The position numbers and the translations under genes are program-made. Below, piece after piece: positions 9,802 to 20,605 of a DNA stretch of 64,000 nt. The stretch is from the NCBI RefSeq assembly GCF_014841105.1, contig NZ_JACYWE010000007.1, positions 151,481-215,480 of the forward strand, in the 5' to 3' direction. The stretch's first letter is position 1. The number at the start of each line of letters is the position of its first letter. The notes beneath the pieces are model-generated. The model had not been told where the DNA came from. It did not search any database and saw only the letters and a program-made list of their open reading frames with translations. The stretch comes from Lolliginicoccus lacisalsi. GTDB taxonomy: Bacteria > Actinomycetota > Actinomycetes > Mycobacteriales > Mycobacteriaceae.

Positions 9802-11376
9802 GTGAGTGCTGCCCGAGATTCCGACAACCAGGCGACGGTGAGTCCAGTGACCGATCCATCCCAGTCCACGACCAGCGCAGCGGCGAGCGAGGAGTTCGAG
9901 CAGCTCCGCATCCGGCGCGAGAAGCGCGACCGGCTCATCGAGTCCGGCAGCGAGGCTTATCCGGTCGCGGTGGAGCGCACGCATGCGCTGCGGGAGGTCC
10001 GCGAGAAGCATGGCGACCTCGCGGCGGGCGAGTCCACGGGCGAGCGGGTCAGCGTCGTGGGCCGGGTGATGTTCATCCGGAACACGGGCAAGCTGTGCTT
10101 CGGCGTCCTGCAGGAAGGGGACGGTACCCAGTTGCAGGCGATGCTCAGCCTCGCGGAGATCGGTGCGGACGCGCTTAGCCAGTGGAAGTCGGATGTGGAT
10201 CTCGGCGATATCGTCCAGGTGACCGGCGAGGTCATCAGTTCCCGCCGTGGCGAGCTGAGCGTGATGGCGAGCGGGTGGCAGATGGCGTCGAAGGCCTTGC
10301 GCCCACTGCCCGTGACATTCAAGGAATTGAACGAGGAATCGCGGATCCGGCAGCGATATGTGGATCTGATCGTGCGCCCGGAAGCGCGGGACATGGCTCG
10401 CAAGCGCGTCGCGGTGGTGCGCGAGCTGCGCAACGCGCTCGAGCGCCGGGGATTCCTTGAGGTCGAGACTCCGATGTTGCAGACGTTGCATGGTGGCGCC
10501 GCTGCACGGCCATTTGTCACGCATTCGAACGCGCTCGACATGGACCTGTACCTCCGGATTGCTCCCGAGCTGTTTCTGAAGCGCTGCGTGGTCGGCGGTA
10601 TCGACAAGGTTTTCGAGATCAACAGGAACTTCCGCAACGAGGGTGCCGACTCGTCGCATTCGCCGGAGTTCGCGATGCTTGAGACCTATGAGGCATACGG
10701 GACCTACGATGATTCGGCACGCATGATACGTGAGATCGTGCAGGAGGTCGCTGACGCGGCATTTGGTACGCGTCAGATCATCCTTGCCGATGGGTCGGTC
10801 TATGATATCGACGGCGAGTGGGCAGTGATGGAAATGTACCCTTCGCTATCTGAAATCCTCGGCGAGGACGTGACGCCCGACACCACTGTGGAGGATCTGC
10901 TCGACATCGCCGAGCGTGTCGGGTTCGAGGTCCCTGCGGGCAAGGGATATGGCCACGGCAAGCTCGTGGAGGAATTGTGGGAGCACCTTATCGGTGATCA
11001 CCTCCACGCGCCCACGTTCGTTCGCGACTTCCCGGTCGAGACATCCCCGCTGACGCGCCAGCACCGCGCGAAGCCAGGAGTGACCGAGAAGTGGGACCTC
11101 TACGTGCGGGGATTCGAGCTCGCCACCGGCTACTCGGAACTCGTTGATCCTGTTATCCAGCGCGAGCGCTTTGTCGATCAGGCACGGCTTGCCGCTGCCG
11201 GTGATGACGAGGCCATGGTGCTTGACGAGGATTTCCTTGCCGCGATGGAGCATGGCATGCCCCCGACCACCGGCACGGGGATGGGAATCGATCGCCTGCT
11301 AATGGCGCTAACCGGGCTGGGAATCCGTGAAACCATCCTGTTCCCGATTGTGCGTCCGCTTGGAAAAAACAGCTAA
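9802..11376 (+). CDS. lysS: Lysyl-tRNA synthetase, class II
   Basis: Charges tRNA-Lys. 524 residues from GTG 9802, chosen for the -10 box just upstream; GTG 9838 or 9850 are alternatives. An N-terminal OB-fold anticodon-binding domain (about 70-180: [19 protein letters not shown]) is followed by the class II core with motif 2 [14 protein letters not shown] and motif 3 [15 protein letters not shown]. Location between coaX and lsr2 matches the mycobacterial order. By eye the second half uses more A/T-ending codons than its neighbours. Confidence 0.96.
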   Translation: MSAARDSDNQATVSPVTDPSQSTTSAAASEEFEQLRIRREKRDRLIESGSEAYPVAVERTHALREVREKHGDLAAGESTGERVSVVGRVMFIRNTGKLCFGVLQEGDGTQLQAMLSLAEIGADALSQWKSDVDLGDIVQVTGEVISSRRGELSVMASGWQMASKALRPLPVTFKELNEESRIRQRYVDLIVRPEARDMARKRVAVVRELRNALERRGFLEVETPMLQTLHGGAAARPFVTHSNALDMDLYLRIAPELFLKRCVVGGIDKVFEINRNFRNEGADSSHSPEFAMLETYEAYGTYDDSARMIREIVQEVADAAFGTRQIILADGSVYDIDGEWAVMEMYPSLSEILGEDVTPDTTVEDLLDIAERVGFEVPAGKGYGHGKLVEELWEHLIGDHLHAPTFVRDFPVETSPLTRQHRAKPGVTEKWDLYVRGFELATGYSELVDPVIQRERFVDQARLAAAGDDEAMVLDEDFLAAMEHGMPPTTGTGMGIDRLLMALTGLGIRETILFPIVRPLGKNS

Positions 11377-11483
11377 TTGGTTCTATCATCGGCGATGGGC
11401 ATGCTTATTGTTTTGCTCAGGGTCCCCGGGCATCATGGTTCGCGGGGCATGGAGCGTGCAACTGATGAGAGAGGCAAATAGCA

Positions 11484-11831
11484 ATGGCGCAGAAAGTGAC
11501 CGTGACCCTGATCGATGATCTCGATCAGGAAGCACCGGCCGATGAGACCGTTGAGTTCGGGCTCGATGGCGTGACCTACGAGATCGATCTCTCGTCGGAT
11601 AACGCCGCGAAACTGCGCGAGCAGATGGAAAAGTGGGTCGCGCATTCCCGCCGCGTCGCAGGCAGGAAGACCCGCCGCGCTGCTGGTGGTGGAGCCGCAA
11701 AGGGACGCGCCTCGCTGGACCGCGAGCAGAGCGCCGCGATCCGCGAATGGGCGCGGAAGAACGGATACAAGGTCTCCGCGCGCGGCCGCATTTCCGCGGA
11801 AGTGACAGAGGCGTACAACAAGGCGAACTGA
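11484..11831 (+). CDS. lsr2: Lsr2 nucleoid-associated xenogeneic silencer
   Basis: 115 residues. H-NS-like protein that bridges AT-rich DNA. The N-terminal dimerisation domain begins [15 protein letters not shown] and includes [14 protein letters not shown]; the C-terminal domain carries the minor-groove RGR motif in [16 protein letters not shown] basic linker ([16 protein letters not shown]) separates them. GAGAGAGG lies upstream of the ATG. A strong hairpin follows the gene. Confidence 0.97.
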   Translation: MAQKVTVTLIDDLDQEAPADETVEFGLDGVTYEIDLSSDNAAKLREQMEKWVAHSRRVAGRKTRRAAGGGAAKGRASLDREQSAAIREWARKNGYKVSARGRISAEVTEAYNKAN

Positions 11832-11884
11832 CGGCCGGTGGGCCCAGGGCCCACGAATCCCAGTGACCAGATCCTGGCCTCGGC

Positions 11885-11916
11885 GCGAGCCACCGCGATG
11901 ATCCGCGGTGGCTCGC
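11885..11916 (+). terminator. Hairpin terminator after lsr2
   Basis: Perfect 13-base stem GCGAGCCACCGCG / CGCGGTGGCTCGC with a 6-base loop, 54 bases after the lsr2 stop. There is no U-tract, as is common for actinobacterial terminators. A second smaller inverted repeat (TGGGCCC A GGGCCCA) sits just upstream at 11840-11854. Confidence 0.7.
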
Positions 11917-12268
11917 GCTGTCTCGTTGCTAGCGCTATCCCGTGGCGGCACGCTCATGTTCTCTGTAGGCGTAGCCGTGGCGGAAACGATCTGGGTCGCC
12001 CCGGCGTTGTTCTGGTACGTATGGTGGAAAGACCTAGGTCGAGACGTCATACCGGGGATCAGGCCAGCATGGCCGGGCCCACGGTCGAGCGCCACGCCTG
12101 TGGTGCCGGCCGCCAAGGATAAGCACGGTGCGACGTCGCGGTTCGCTCTCAGCAACTAGAGTGGTGATGCGCGGCAAGGACCGGGATGCCGGGATCAGCG
12201 ACGGCATGCGGAGGCGCCCGCCATCGCGCGCCAGCGTCCGGGCCTAACGAGGAGTGTGAGGGAGAGCG
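11917..12268 (+). promoter_or_regulatory. clpC upstream region
   Basis: About 350 bases without a supported gene. A TAGAGT -10 candidate lies at 12157-12162, about 107 bases before clpC. TTCGCTCTCAGCAA (12142-12155) weakly resembles the CGC-N5-GCG half-sites of ClgR, the usual activator of actinobacterial clp genes, but the second half-site is imperfect. A ribosome site (GAGGGAGAG) precedes ATG 12269. Confidence 0.4.
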
Positions 12269-14818
<2,550 letters not shown>

Positions 14819-14831
14819 CAAGCATGAACAA

Positions 14832-14860
14832 GGGCGGGGCACCTTCCGGGTGCCCCGCCC
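14832..14860 (+). terminator. Terminator after clpC
   Basis: Perfect 12-base stem GGGCGGGGCACC / GGTGCCCCGCCC with a 5-base loop, 13 bases after the clpC stop and between it and a convergent gene, so it may serve both strands. Confidence 0.85.
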
Positions 14861-14928
14861 CTGTCATGCCTAGGTGTGGAGTCCTCAACCCCGCGCGACG
14901 CTCACGACGGGGATAGCCAGTGAGGGGC

Positions 14929-15876
14929 CTACATGCCACCTGCCATGGCTAGCCCCGCGAGGACATCGTCAGCGACCTGCCACAGGCCCGCGATCCGCCG
15001 CTCCGCATCCGCGGCCAGCATCGGCTCCTGCAGCGCGAGTCCGTGCGCTAGCGTCAGCGAGTTGTAGCCCATATCCGCGAATCTCAGGAGCGCCGTCGTG
15101 GCCACGCCCTCGCCGACGATCGAATCGAGCGCCGGGCCCACCACATAGCCGCGCCACAATGGCCCGAGATCGGCGCCGTACGCCGAGCGCGTGCGATCAA
15201 TGATCAAGTCGCCGCGCACCGCGATGGCATCAACGATGCGGAAGAAATCCGGCACATGCGCATCGCGGGTCCCCGCGGCCGCGACCGCCCGCGCGAGATC
15301 CACCGTCAGGTGCGCGTTGTAGCCAGCCATCGCGGCGCGCGCCGGGGAGGCGGAGCAATCCTCGGCAAGGTCGAAGAACCGTGCCCACTGCGGCTCCACC
15401 ACGCCACCGGTCACTCGCGCATGAAGATTCGCGAGGTATCGCTCCAGCAGGTCCAGGCTCAGCTCGCCCGCCCATCGCGCGTCAACGAACTGCTCGTGGT
15501 CCCGCTGCATCGGCAGCACCGCCGCCTGCTCGCCGGCATCGAGTCCCACGGAGAACAATCCGCGCCGATCACCCCGCGCCTCCAGGATCGCGGCGAGCCG
15601 CGAATGCCGCGCCGCCGCATCCTCCAGCCGTTCCAGCGGGGAATCGCCCGTAATGGCCGCTGGATCAGCGAGCTCCGCAAGGATCGCGTCATTCGAGGGC
15701 GACACGCAAGGCCCTGCTCCGCGAGGCGGTGCGGTGCCCGCCGATGCGGACGGGAGCGAGCCGGCCACAGGCGCTTGCGCCAACGCTGGAGCGGCACCGG
15801 CGATCAACGAGCCAGCGACGACGAGGGCAGCGAGCGAGCGAGGCACACGATTCACGCCACGAAGTCTAGAAGACAC
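14929..15876 (-). CDS. Secreted DUF5995-like protein
   Basis: 315 residues from GTG 15876 (GTG 15855 is an alternative). N-terminal signal peptide with hydrophobic core and ALA-type cleavage site (SLIAGAAPALAQA). The mature part contains NLHARVTGGVV, AMAGYNAHLTVDLARAVAAA and YGADLGPLWRGYVVG, which resemble the DUF5995 family. Function unknown. It faces clpC convergently and osmC divergently across 90 bases. Confidence 0.65.
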   Translation of the reverse strand: MSSRLRGVNRVPRSLAALVVAGSLIAGAAPALAQAPVAGSLPSASAGTAPPRGAGPCVSPSNDAILAELADPAAITGDSPLERLEDAAARHSRLAAILEARGDRRGLFSVGLDAGEQAAVLPMQRDHEQFVDARWAGELSLDLLERYLANLHARVTGGVVEPQWARFFDLAEDCSASPARAAMAGYNAHLTVDLARAVAAAGTRDAHVPDFFRIVDAIAVRGDLIIDRTRSAYGADLGPLWRGYVVGPALDSIVGEGVATTALLRFADMGYNSLTLAHGLALQEPMLAADAERRIAGLWQVADDVLAGLAMAGGM

Positions 15877-15912
15877 CCCCGAAAATGCTTGCAGCAGGGA
15901 CTCAGTGGGGAA

Positions 15913-15947
15913 GACTGGGCCCGTGCCCGCAAGACTCGGGCCCAGTC
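15913..15947 (+). promoter_or_regulatory. Hairpin in the osmC 5' leader
   Basis: Perfect 11-base arms GACTGGGCCCG / CGGGCCCAGTC with a 13-base loop, ending 19 bases before ATG 15967 and just upstream of the GGAAAGGA ribosome site. It could be an operator or an mRNA stem; the sequence alone does not decide. Confidence 0.45.
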
Positions 15948-15966
15948 ATCAACGGAAAGGACCACA

Positions 15967-16404
15967 ATGCCAACTCGTTCGGCACGCACAGCCTGGAACG
16001 GCACTCTCCAGGAGGGTGGCGGCACCGTGGAGCTCACCAGCTCGGGCGTTGGCCGGTACGACGTCTCGTTCCCCAAGAGGGCAGCGGACGAGGCCGATGG
16101 CACCACCAGCCCGGAGGAGCTGATCGCGGCAGCGCACTCATCCTGCTCCGCGATGGCACTCTCGGGGCAGATCGCCGAGGCCGGGGCCACGCCCCAGACC
16201 CTCGAGGTGCGCGCGGATGTGACGCTCGGCCCCGACCCCGCCGGTGGATTCCGCATCACCACCAGCAAGATCACCGTTCGTGGCGAGGTCGAGGGCATCG
16301 ACGCCGCGGCGTTCCAGGAAGCTGCCAACGCGGCCAAGGAAGGCTGCCCCGTGAGCAAGGCCCTCGCCGGCGTCGAGATCAGCCTCGAGGCAATCCTGCA
16401 CTGA
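15967..16404 (+). CDS. OsmC/Ohr-type peroxiredoxin
   Basis: 145 residues. Thiol peroxidase that reduces organic hydroperoxides. The two catalytic cysteines are in SSCSAMALS and KEGCPVSKAL, with the supporting Glu in SPEELIAAAHSS. N-terminal TAWNGTLQEGGG is typical of the OsmC subgroup rather than Ohr. GGAAAGGA lies upstream of the ATG. Transcribed away from the DUF5995 gene. Confidence 0.93.
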   Translation: MPTRSARTAWNGTLQEGGGTVELTSSGVGRYDVSFPKRAADEADGTTSPEELIAAAHSSCSAMALSGQIAEAGATPQTLEVRADVTLGPDPAGGFRITTSKITVRGEVEGIDAAAFQEAANAAKEGCPVSKALAGVEISLEAILH

Positions 16405-16502
16405 GGCGGTTTGGTGCCGCACCGTCGGCGGTTCGGACCGTCGCCGCGTCGCAGCCTCGTACTACCGCCGCCTCGCCGCCTCGCAGCCTCGTGCCACCGC
16501 CG

Positions 16503-16572
16503 CAAACGCGATAGAAGCCTCGGAAAACACAGGTCGGCTTCTATCGCGTTTGACGGTTTCTCGTGCTTCTGC
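16503..16572 (+). repeat. Palindromic repeat family 1, copy A
   Basis: 17-base perfect inverted arms (16503-16519 and 16536-16552; core AAACGCGATAGAAGCC) around a 16-base loop, followed by a conserved tail (GGTTTCTCGTGCTTCTGC here). It lies 98 bases after osmC and points in the same direction. The DNA between the osmC stop and the element is GC-rich and internally repetitive (CGTCGCAGCCTCGT units). Confidence 0.85.
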
Positions 16573-16640
16573 ACCTCGTCGCGCAATCGTTCCCGAGCGG
16601 CGCGGACGCTGGCGCGGCGACGATTCCCAGCTCGCGCCAG

Positions 16641-16961
16641 CTAGCTGTCGGTCCCCTTCGGGGTGACATCGAGGACGACCTCGAACTCGAGCAGCGAGGC
16701 CCCGGAGGCCACGGGCCGCTTGCCCTCCCCGCCCGCGTGCGCGGCACGGGCGGGACCGGATGCCCAGGCGTCGAAAGCCTCATCCGATTCCCACGGCGTC
16801 ACCACGAAGTAGCGCGACTCGCCCTTCACCGGGCGCAACAGCTGGAACCCCAGGAACCCGGGCGAACCCTCCACGGTTCCCGCCCGCGCCGCGAAGCGCT
16901 TCTCGAGCTCGGCTCCAGCGCCCTCGGGCACATCGATGGCATTGATCTTGACTACAGGCAT
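16641..16961 (-). CDS. mhuD: Mycobilin-forming heme-degrading monooxygenase MhuD
   Basis: 106 residues from ATG 16961 (MPVVKINAID), matching M. tuberculosis MhuD closely. Ferredoxin-like alpha+beta barrel that binds heme and releases iron. Key residues are all conserved at the expected positions: Asn7, Trp66 (EAFDAW) and heme-ligating His75 (ARAAH). It is divergent from the hydrolase gene with only 32 bases between start codons, so promoters must overlap. Confidence 0.95.
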   Translation of the reverse strand: MPVVKINAIDVPEGAGAELEKRFAARAGTVEGSPGFLGFQLLRPVKGESRYFVVTPWESDEAFDAWASGPARAAHAGGEGKRPVASGASLLEFEVVLDVTPKGTDS

Positions 16962-16993
16962 GCCGTGATCGTACTCGCGTAGAGTCACTCCGC

Positions 16994-17797
16994 GTGTTGG
17001 TCGATCACGGTGGCGACGGTGGCCCGATCCTCCTCCTGCATGGACTGATGGGACGAGGCCGAACCTGGCTGCCCTGCCTGCCCTGGTTGCGCCGTCACGG
17101 CCGGGTTCACACCTACGATGCCCCGCATCATCGGGGGACCAGCAGCGGGCGAATCGTCGCGGAGGGTGGCGCGATCACCACCGAGGCCTTCGTCAACGAC
17201 ATCGCCACGATCCTGGCGGAATGGCAGGAGCCCGCCATCCTCATCGGCCATTCCATGGGCGGGCTGCACGCCTGGTGCACCGCAGCCGAGCACCCCGATG
17301 CGGTTCGAGCCATCGTCGTCGAGGACATGTGCCCGGACTATCGAGGCCGCACCACCCAGCCCTGGGACGCATGGTTCGCCTCCTGGCCCACCGAGTTCAC
17401 CGACGAGAACGAGGTGCTCGACATGTTCGGGCCCGTGGCCGGACGCTACTTCCTCGACTCGTTCGACCGCACCGCCACCGGCTGGCGCCTGCACGGCCAC
17501 ATCGCCACGTGGCGCGCGATCGCCAACCATTGGGGCACCCGCGACTACTGGCGGCAGTGGGAGGACGTGCGTTGCCCGGCGCTGCTGGTCGAGGGCGAGC
17601 ACACGCTCACCATCCCGGGGCAGATGAGCGACATGGCGAGCGTCCAGCGAGCGTCCTGGACCGATTATCTGAAGGTGCCAGGCGCGGGCCATCTCATCCA
17701 CGACGAGGCACCCGACGAGTATCGCGGGGCGGTGGAGGCGTTTCTCTCAGCGCTGCCCGCTCGCGGCCGTGGCGTGTCCGGGCCTGGCTGGCGGTAA
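16994..17797 (+). CDS. Alpha/beta-fold hydrolase
   Basis: 267 residues from GTG 16994, at the position of Rv3591c beside mhuD. Oxyanion motif LLLHGLMGRGRTW, nucleophile elbow GHSMGG (Ser), and a C-terminal His (GAGHLIHDE) complete a likely Ser-Asp-His triad. Substrate unknown. The TAA stop falls inside the first unit of a 25-26 base tandem repeat, so the natural C-terminus may have been altered by repeat growth. Confidence 0.9.
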   Translation: MLVDHGGDGGPILLLHGLMGRGRTWLPCLPWLRRHGRVHTYDAPHHRGTSSGRIVAEGGAITTEAFVNDIATILAEWQEPAILIGHSMGGLHAWCTAAEHPDAVRAIVVEDMCPDYRGRTTQPWDAWFASWPTEFTDENEVLDMFGPVAGRYFLDSFDRTATGWRLHGHIATWRAIANHWGTRDYWRQWEDVRCPALLVEGEHTLTIPGQMSDMASVQRASWTDYLKVPGAGHLIHDEAPDEYRGAVEAFLSALPARGRGVSGPGWR

Positions 17798-17870
17798 ACG
17801 CTCGTGGCTCGGCTGGCGGCAAACGCTCGCGGCGCCGACTGGCGGCAAACTCTCGTGGCCTGGCTGGCGG
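17788..17870 (+). repeat. Tandem repeat at the 3' end of the hydrolase gene
   Basis: CTGGCGG(T/C)AAACGC recurs at 17788, 17813, 17839 and 17864, a period of 25-26 bases. The hydrolase stop codon is in the first unit, and the fourth unit runs directly into the head of palindromic repeat copy B (GGCGGCAAACGCGATAG). Confidence 0.8.
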
Positions 17871-17940
17871 CAAACGCGATAGAAATCGCGGAAATCCCAG
17901 GGCCGCTTCTATCGCGTTTAGCGATTTCCGGTGCTTTTGG
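17871..17940 (+). repeat. Palindromic repeat family 1, copy B
   Basis: Arms AAACGCGATAGAA (17872-17884) and TTCTATCGCGTTT (17907-17919), then the tail GATTTCCGGTGCTTTTGG. It follows the hydrolase gene in the same direction and faces the 3' end of mutY. Confidence 0.85.
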
Positions 17941-18014
17941 CAGCTGAGGGCCCCGCCCAGCCCAGCCCCGCCCACGCCGCGCCACGCCGCCCAGCGGCTC
18001 CACGCCGCGCCGCG

Positions 18015-18920
18015 CTAGTCAGCGCCGCCCTCGCCGGCCAGGGCGAAGCGGCCGTCGCTGGTCTGCTCCACGAGTCCATCGGAGAGCAACGAGCCGAGCG
18101 CCCGGTCGCGCTGGACCCCGTCGCGCAGCCATGCGCTGTCGATCCTGGACCGTTCCACCGGGCCCGTCTCGCCGCGCAGTACATCGAGGATCCGGCCGCG
18201 CACCTGCCTGTCCGTTCCGGCATAGCCCTGGCCGGCTCGCTTGGGGCCGGTCGGGGCGGGACGTCCTGCCTCCACCCAGGCGCAGCGGGGGAGGGGGCAG
18301 CGCGGGCAATCGGGCTTCCGGGCAGTACAGATCACCGCGCCGAGCTCCATCAGGGCGGCCGCGAAGACCGCCCCATCGCGGCTCGGGGTGATCGTGGTGG
18401 CCTCGCGCAGGTCGCGGGTCGCGGACGGGTTGCCGGGCTCGGCCTCCCCGCGAACGGCGCGGGCGATCACGCGCCGCACATTGGTATCCACGACGGGCAC
18501 GGCTTGCCCGTAGGCGAAGCAGGCGATGGCCCGGGCGGTGTAGGTGCCGATGCCGGGCAGCGCGAGCAGTTGCTCGACGTCCTCGGGCACGACGTCGCCG
18601 TGGTCCCGGGCGAGGATGCCAGCGCACTCGTGCAGGCGCAGCGCACGCCGCGGGTAGCCGAGCTTGCCCCAGGCGCGCACGATCTCGGCTGGGGACTCCG
18701 CGGCGAGATCGGAGGGCCGCGGCCAGCGTCGTACCCACTCGTGCCAGATCGGCTCGACCCGCGCCACGGGTGTCTGCTGCAGCATGATCTCGCTGATGAG
18801 GATGTGCCACGCAGTGGTCCCGGGGCGCCGCCACGGCAGGTCGCGGGCCTCGCGACGGAACCATGTTACGAGTTCCTCAGCGCCGTGCCATTGCTCGGCC
18901 CCGCTCGATTTCACCAACAC
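18015..18920 (-). CDS. mutY: Adenine DNA glycosylase MutY
   Basis: Removes adenine opposite 8-oxoguanine. 301 residues from GTG 18920. Catalytic Glu in SEIMLQQTPV, helix-hairpin-helix LPGIGTYTARAIACF, catalytic Asp in VVDTNVRRVIARA, and a 4Fe-4S cluster ([16 protein letters not shown]). The C-terminal NUDIX-like domain of E. coli MutY is absent or much reduced, as in M. tuberculosis MutY (about 300 residues). Divergent from the carbonic anhydrase locus. Confidence 0.95.
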   Translation of the reverse strand: MLVKSSGAEQWHGAEELVTWFRREARDLPWRRPGTTAWHILISEIMLQQTPVARVEPIWHEWVRRWPRPSDLAAESPAEIVRAWGKLGYPRRALRLHECAGILARDHGDVVPEDVEQLLALPGIGTYTARAIACFAYGQAVPVVDTNVRRVIARAVRGEAEPGNPSATRDLREATTITPSRDGAVFAAALMELGAVICTARKPDCPRCPLPRCAWVEAGRPAPTGPKRAGQGYAGTDRQVRGRILDVLRGETGPVERSRIDSAWLRDGVQRDRALGSLLSDGLVEQTSDGRFALAGEGGAD

Positions 18921-19026
18921 TTCACACCTTCACGAGAACGGACATCGTTGCATGTCAATCGGTATTTCCTCGGCTGCCCCGGGTAGTGGTCCCGGTGCGG
19001 CGCTCCAAGCCTGGCGGGAAACAGTG

Positions 19027-19032
19027 CAGAAT
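19027..19032 (+). promoter_or_regulatory. -10 box for the carbonic anhydrase locus
   Basis: CAGAAT, a weak NANNNT match ending 6 bases before ATG 19039, would give a leaderless transcript. Shows that the promoter side of the interrupted gene looks intact. Confidence 0.35.
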
Positions 19033-19038
19033 GGACCC

Positions 19039-19683
19039 ATGCCATCCTCCAATCCGATTTCCGCCTGGAAGTCCCTCAAGGAGGGCAACCAGCGCTTCGT
19101 CAGCGGGTCGCCCATGCACCCAAGCCAGGGTATCGATGATCGTGCCAAGCTCGTAGCCGCGCAGCATCCCACCGCGGTCCTGTTCGGCTGCTCGGACTCC
19201 CGCGTGGCCGCTTAGATCATCTTTGACCAGGGTCTCGGCCAGATGTTCGTCGTCCGCACCGCCGGTCATGTGATGGACTCCGCCGTGCTCGGATCCATCG
19301 AGTACGGTGTCGGCGTCCTCAATGTTCCTCTCGTCGTCGTGCTCGGCCACGATAGCTGCGGAGCCGTCGCGGCCGCGGTCAATGCCCTCGAGGGCGGGGA
19401 CGTGCCCGCGGGTTTCGTGCGCGATGTGGTGGAGCGCGTCACCCCATCGCTGCTGCGTGCCCGGCAGCGCGGGCTTACCGCGATCGACGAGTTCGAGGCA
19501 CAGCACGTGCAGGAGACGTCGGCGCTGCTGCTCGCGCGCTCGCGGGTGGTGGCCGAGGCGGTCGATGCTGGCCGGTGCGCCATCGTGGGTGTCACCTACA
19601 AGCTCGCGGAGGGCGAGGCCCGGTTGCGCAGCGTCATCGGGGATGTCGGCGACCAGGACATCGACGATATGTCGGATCGCTAG
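19039..19683 (+). pseudogene. Beta-carbonic anhydrase (CanB-like) interrupted by in-frame TAG
   Basis: One continuous frame of 214 codons plus final stop, broken only by TAG at 19213-19215 (codon 59). Before it: the zinc/catalytic motif GCSDSRVAA. After it: IIFDQGLGQMFVVRTAGHV and the second zinc motif GHDSCGAV. The M. tuberculosis CanB sequence has Glu at this exact position, so a single GAG to TAG change explains it. No frameshift or other decay is visible. Restart at ATG 19243 would lose the first zinc Cys and be inactive. It is a recent pseudogene, a sequencing error, or an amber codon that is read through. Confidence 0.85.
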
Positions 19684-19773
19684 CACTACTGGGGCTGTCG
19701 CAGCGAGGGTCCTGGGGCGAAACTCACAGCCGACACGCCCGCCGTGATCAGGCTGCCGGGTAACGATCGGGAA

Positions 19774-19779
19774 TACCGT
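19774..19779 (+). promoter_or_regulatory. -10 box for the 19787 gene
   Basis: TACCGT (TANNNT), 7 bases before GTG 19787; leaderless arrangement. Confidence 0.5.
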
Positions 19780-19786
19780 AAGTGCC

Positions 19787-20605
19787 GTGCACGACCCTCG
19801 CTACCCGTCCCCGCGCCGTCCGCGTCCGCTGCCGCACCCTCCCGAGGTGTATCGCCGGCGCCGCCTCGTGGCCGCCGCTGTCGTGCTGCTGCTCGTCCTT
19901 GCCCTGATCGTGGGAATCATCCTGGGGATCGTGGCATTGCTACGCGGCGGTGATGAGCCGGTTCCCACGGCTTCCGGCAGTAGTGCATCCGAGCAGGAAG
20001 ATTCGGGCGAGCAGGATGGGGAGCGCGACGATGCTTCCGACGGTGATGACGCGGGGAACGAGGAAGTCGTCGAGGAGACGACCTCGGAGGACCTCGACGC
20101 GGCCTCCGACGATCTTGACGACGAGCCCAAGGTAGCGGAGGGACCCTGCAAGGATGAGTCCATCACGGTGCGCGCGACGATCGATCGCTCCGAGTACCTG
20201 GTGGGCGATCAGCCCCGGTTCGGCATCGTGGTCACCAACATCGGCGATTCGACCTGCGCGCGCGATCTTGGCCCCGCCGTGCAGCAGGTGACGGTGCGGG
20301 CGGTCGAAGGTGATCGGCGCACCTGGGTGAACACCGACTGCGCGCCCGTGACGGGTCGCGACGTGTGGACGCTGGCGCCCGGGGACCAGGTCGCGTTCGC
20401 GATCACCTGGTCCGGCACGTCCTCCGCGCCAGGCTGCTCGGGATCGCGGAACCCTGTAGCGCCGGGCGAGTATCGCGTGCTCGCGCAGGTGGGCGAGGTG
20501 GAATCCGAGCCAGTGCAGTTCGCTGTCATCGACCCGTCGGTTCCCGAGCCAGAGCCGGAGGCCGCGTTGCCGAGCCCGCTGCCGCCACCGCCGCCCGCGG
20601 GCTAG
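19787..20605 (+). CDS. Membrane-anchored protein of the Rv3587c type
   Basis: 272 residues from GTG 19787. A Pro/Arg-rich cytoplasmic tail, one membrane helix at about residues 25-50 ([17 protein letters not shown]), an acidic Ser/Glu/Asp linker (55-115), then an extracytoplasmic beta-sandwich-like domain ([20 protein letters not shown]) with Cys residues that could form disulfides. Lies between the carbonic anhydrase and disA as in M. tuberculosis. Its TAG overlaps the disA stop on the other strand. Function unknown. Confidence 0.85.
   Translation: MHDPRYPSPRRPRPLPHPPEVYRRRRLVAAAVVLLLVLALIVGIILGIVALLRGGDEPVPTASGSSASEQEDSGEQDGERDDASDGDDAGNEEVVEETTSEDLDAASDDLDDEPKVAEGPCKDESITVRATIDRSEYLVGDQPRFGIVVTNIGDSTCARDLGPAVQQVTVRAVEGDRRTWVNTDCAPVTGRDVWTLAPGDQVAFAITWSGTSSAPGCSGSRNPVAPGEYRVLAQVGEVESEPVQFAVIDPSVPEPEPEAALPSPLPPPPPAG

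Noticed and set aside
11955-12159. Possible 67-codon ORF upstream of clpC starting ATG 11955
   Set aside because: No ribosome site, weak third-position GC bias, and no recognisable motif; it covers the likely clpC promoter.
19213-19215. TAG read as pyrrolysine or another recoded residue
   Set aside because: No pyrrolysine genes are in view, the lineage does not use it, and the position is a plain Glu in the homologue. A point mutation or readthrough is simpler.
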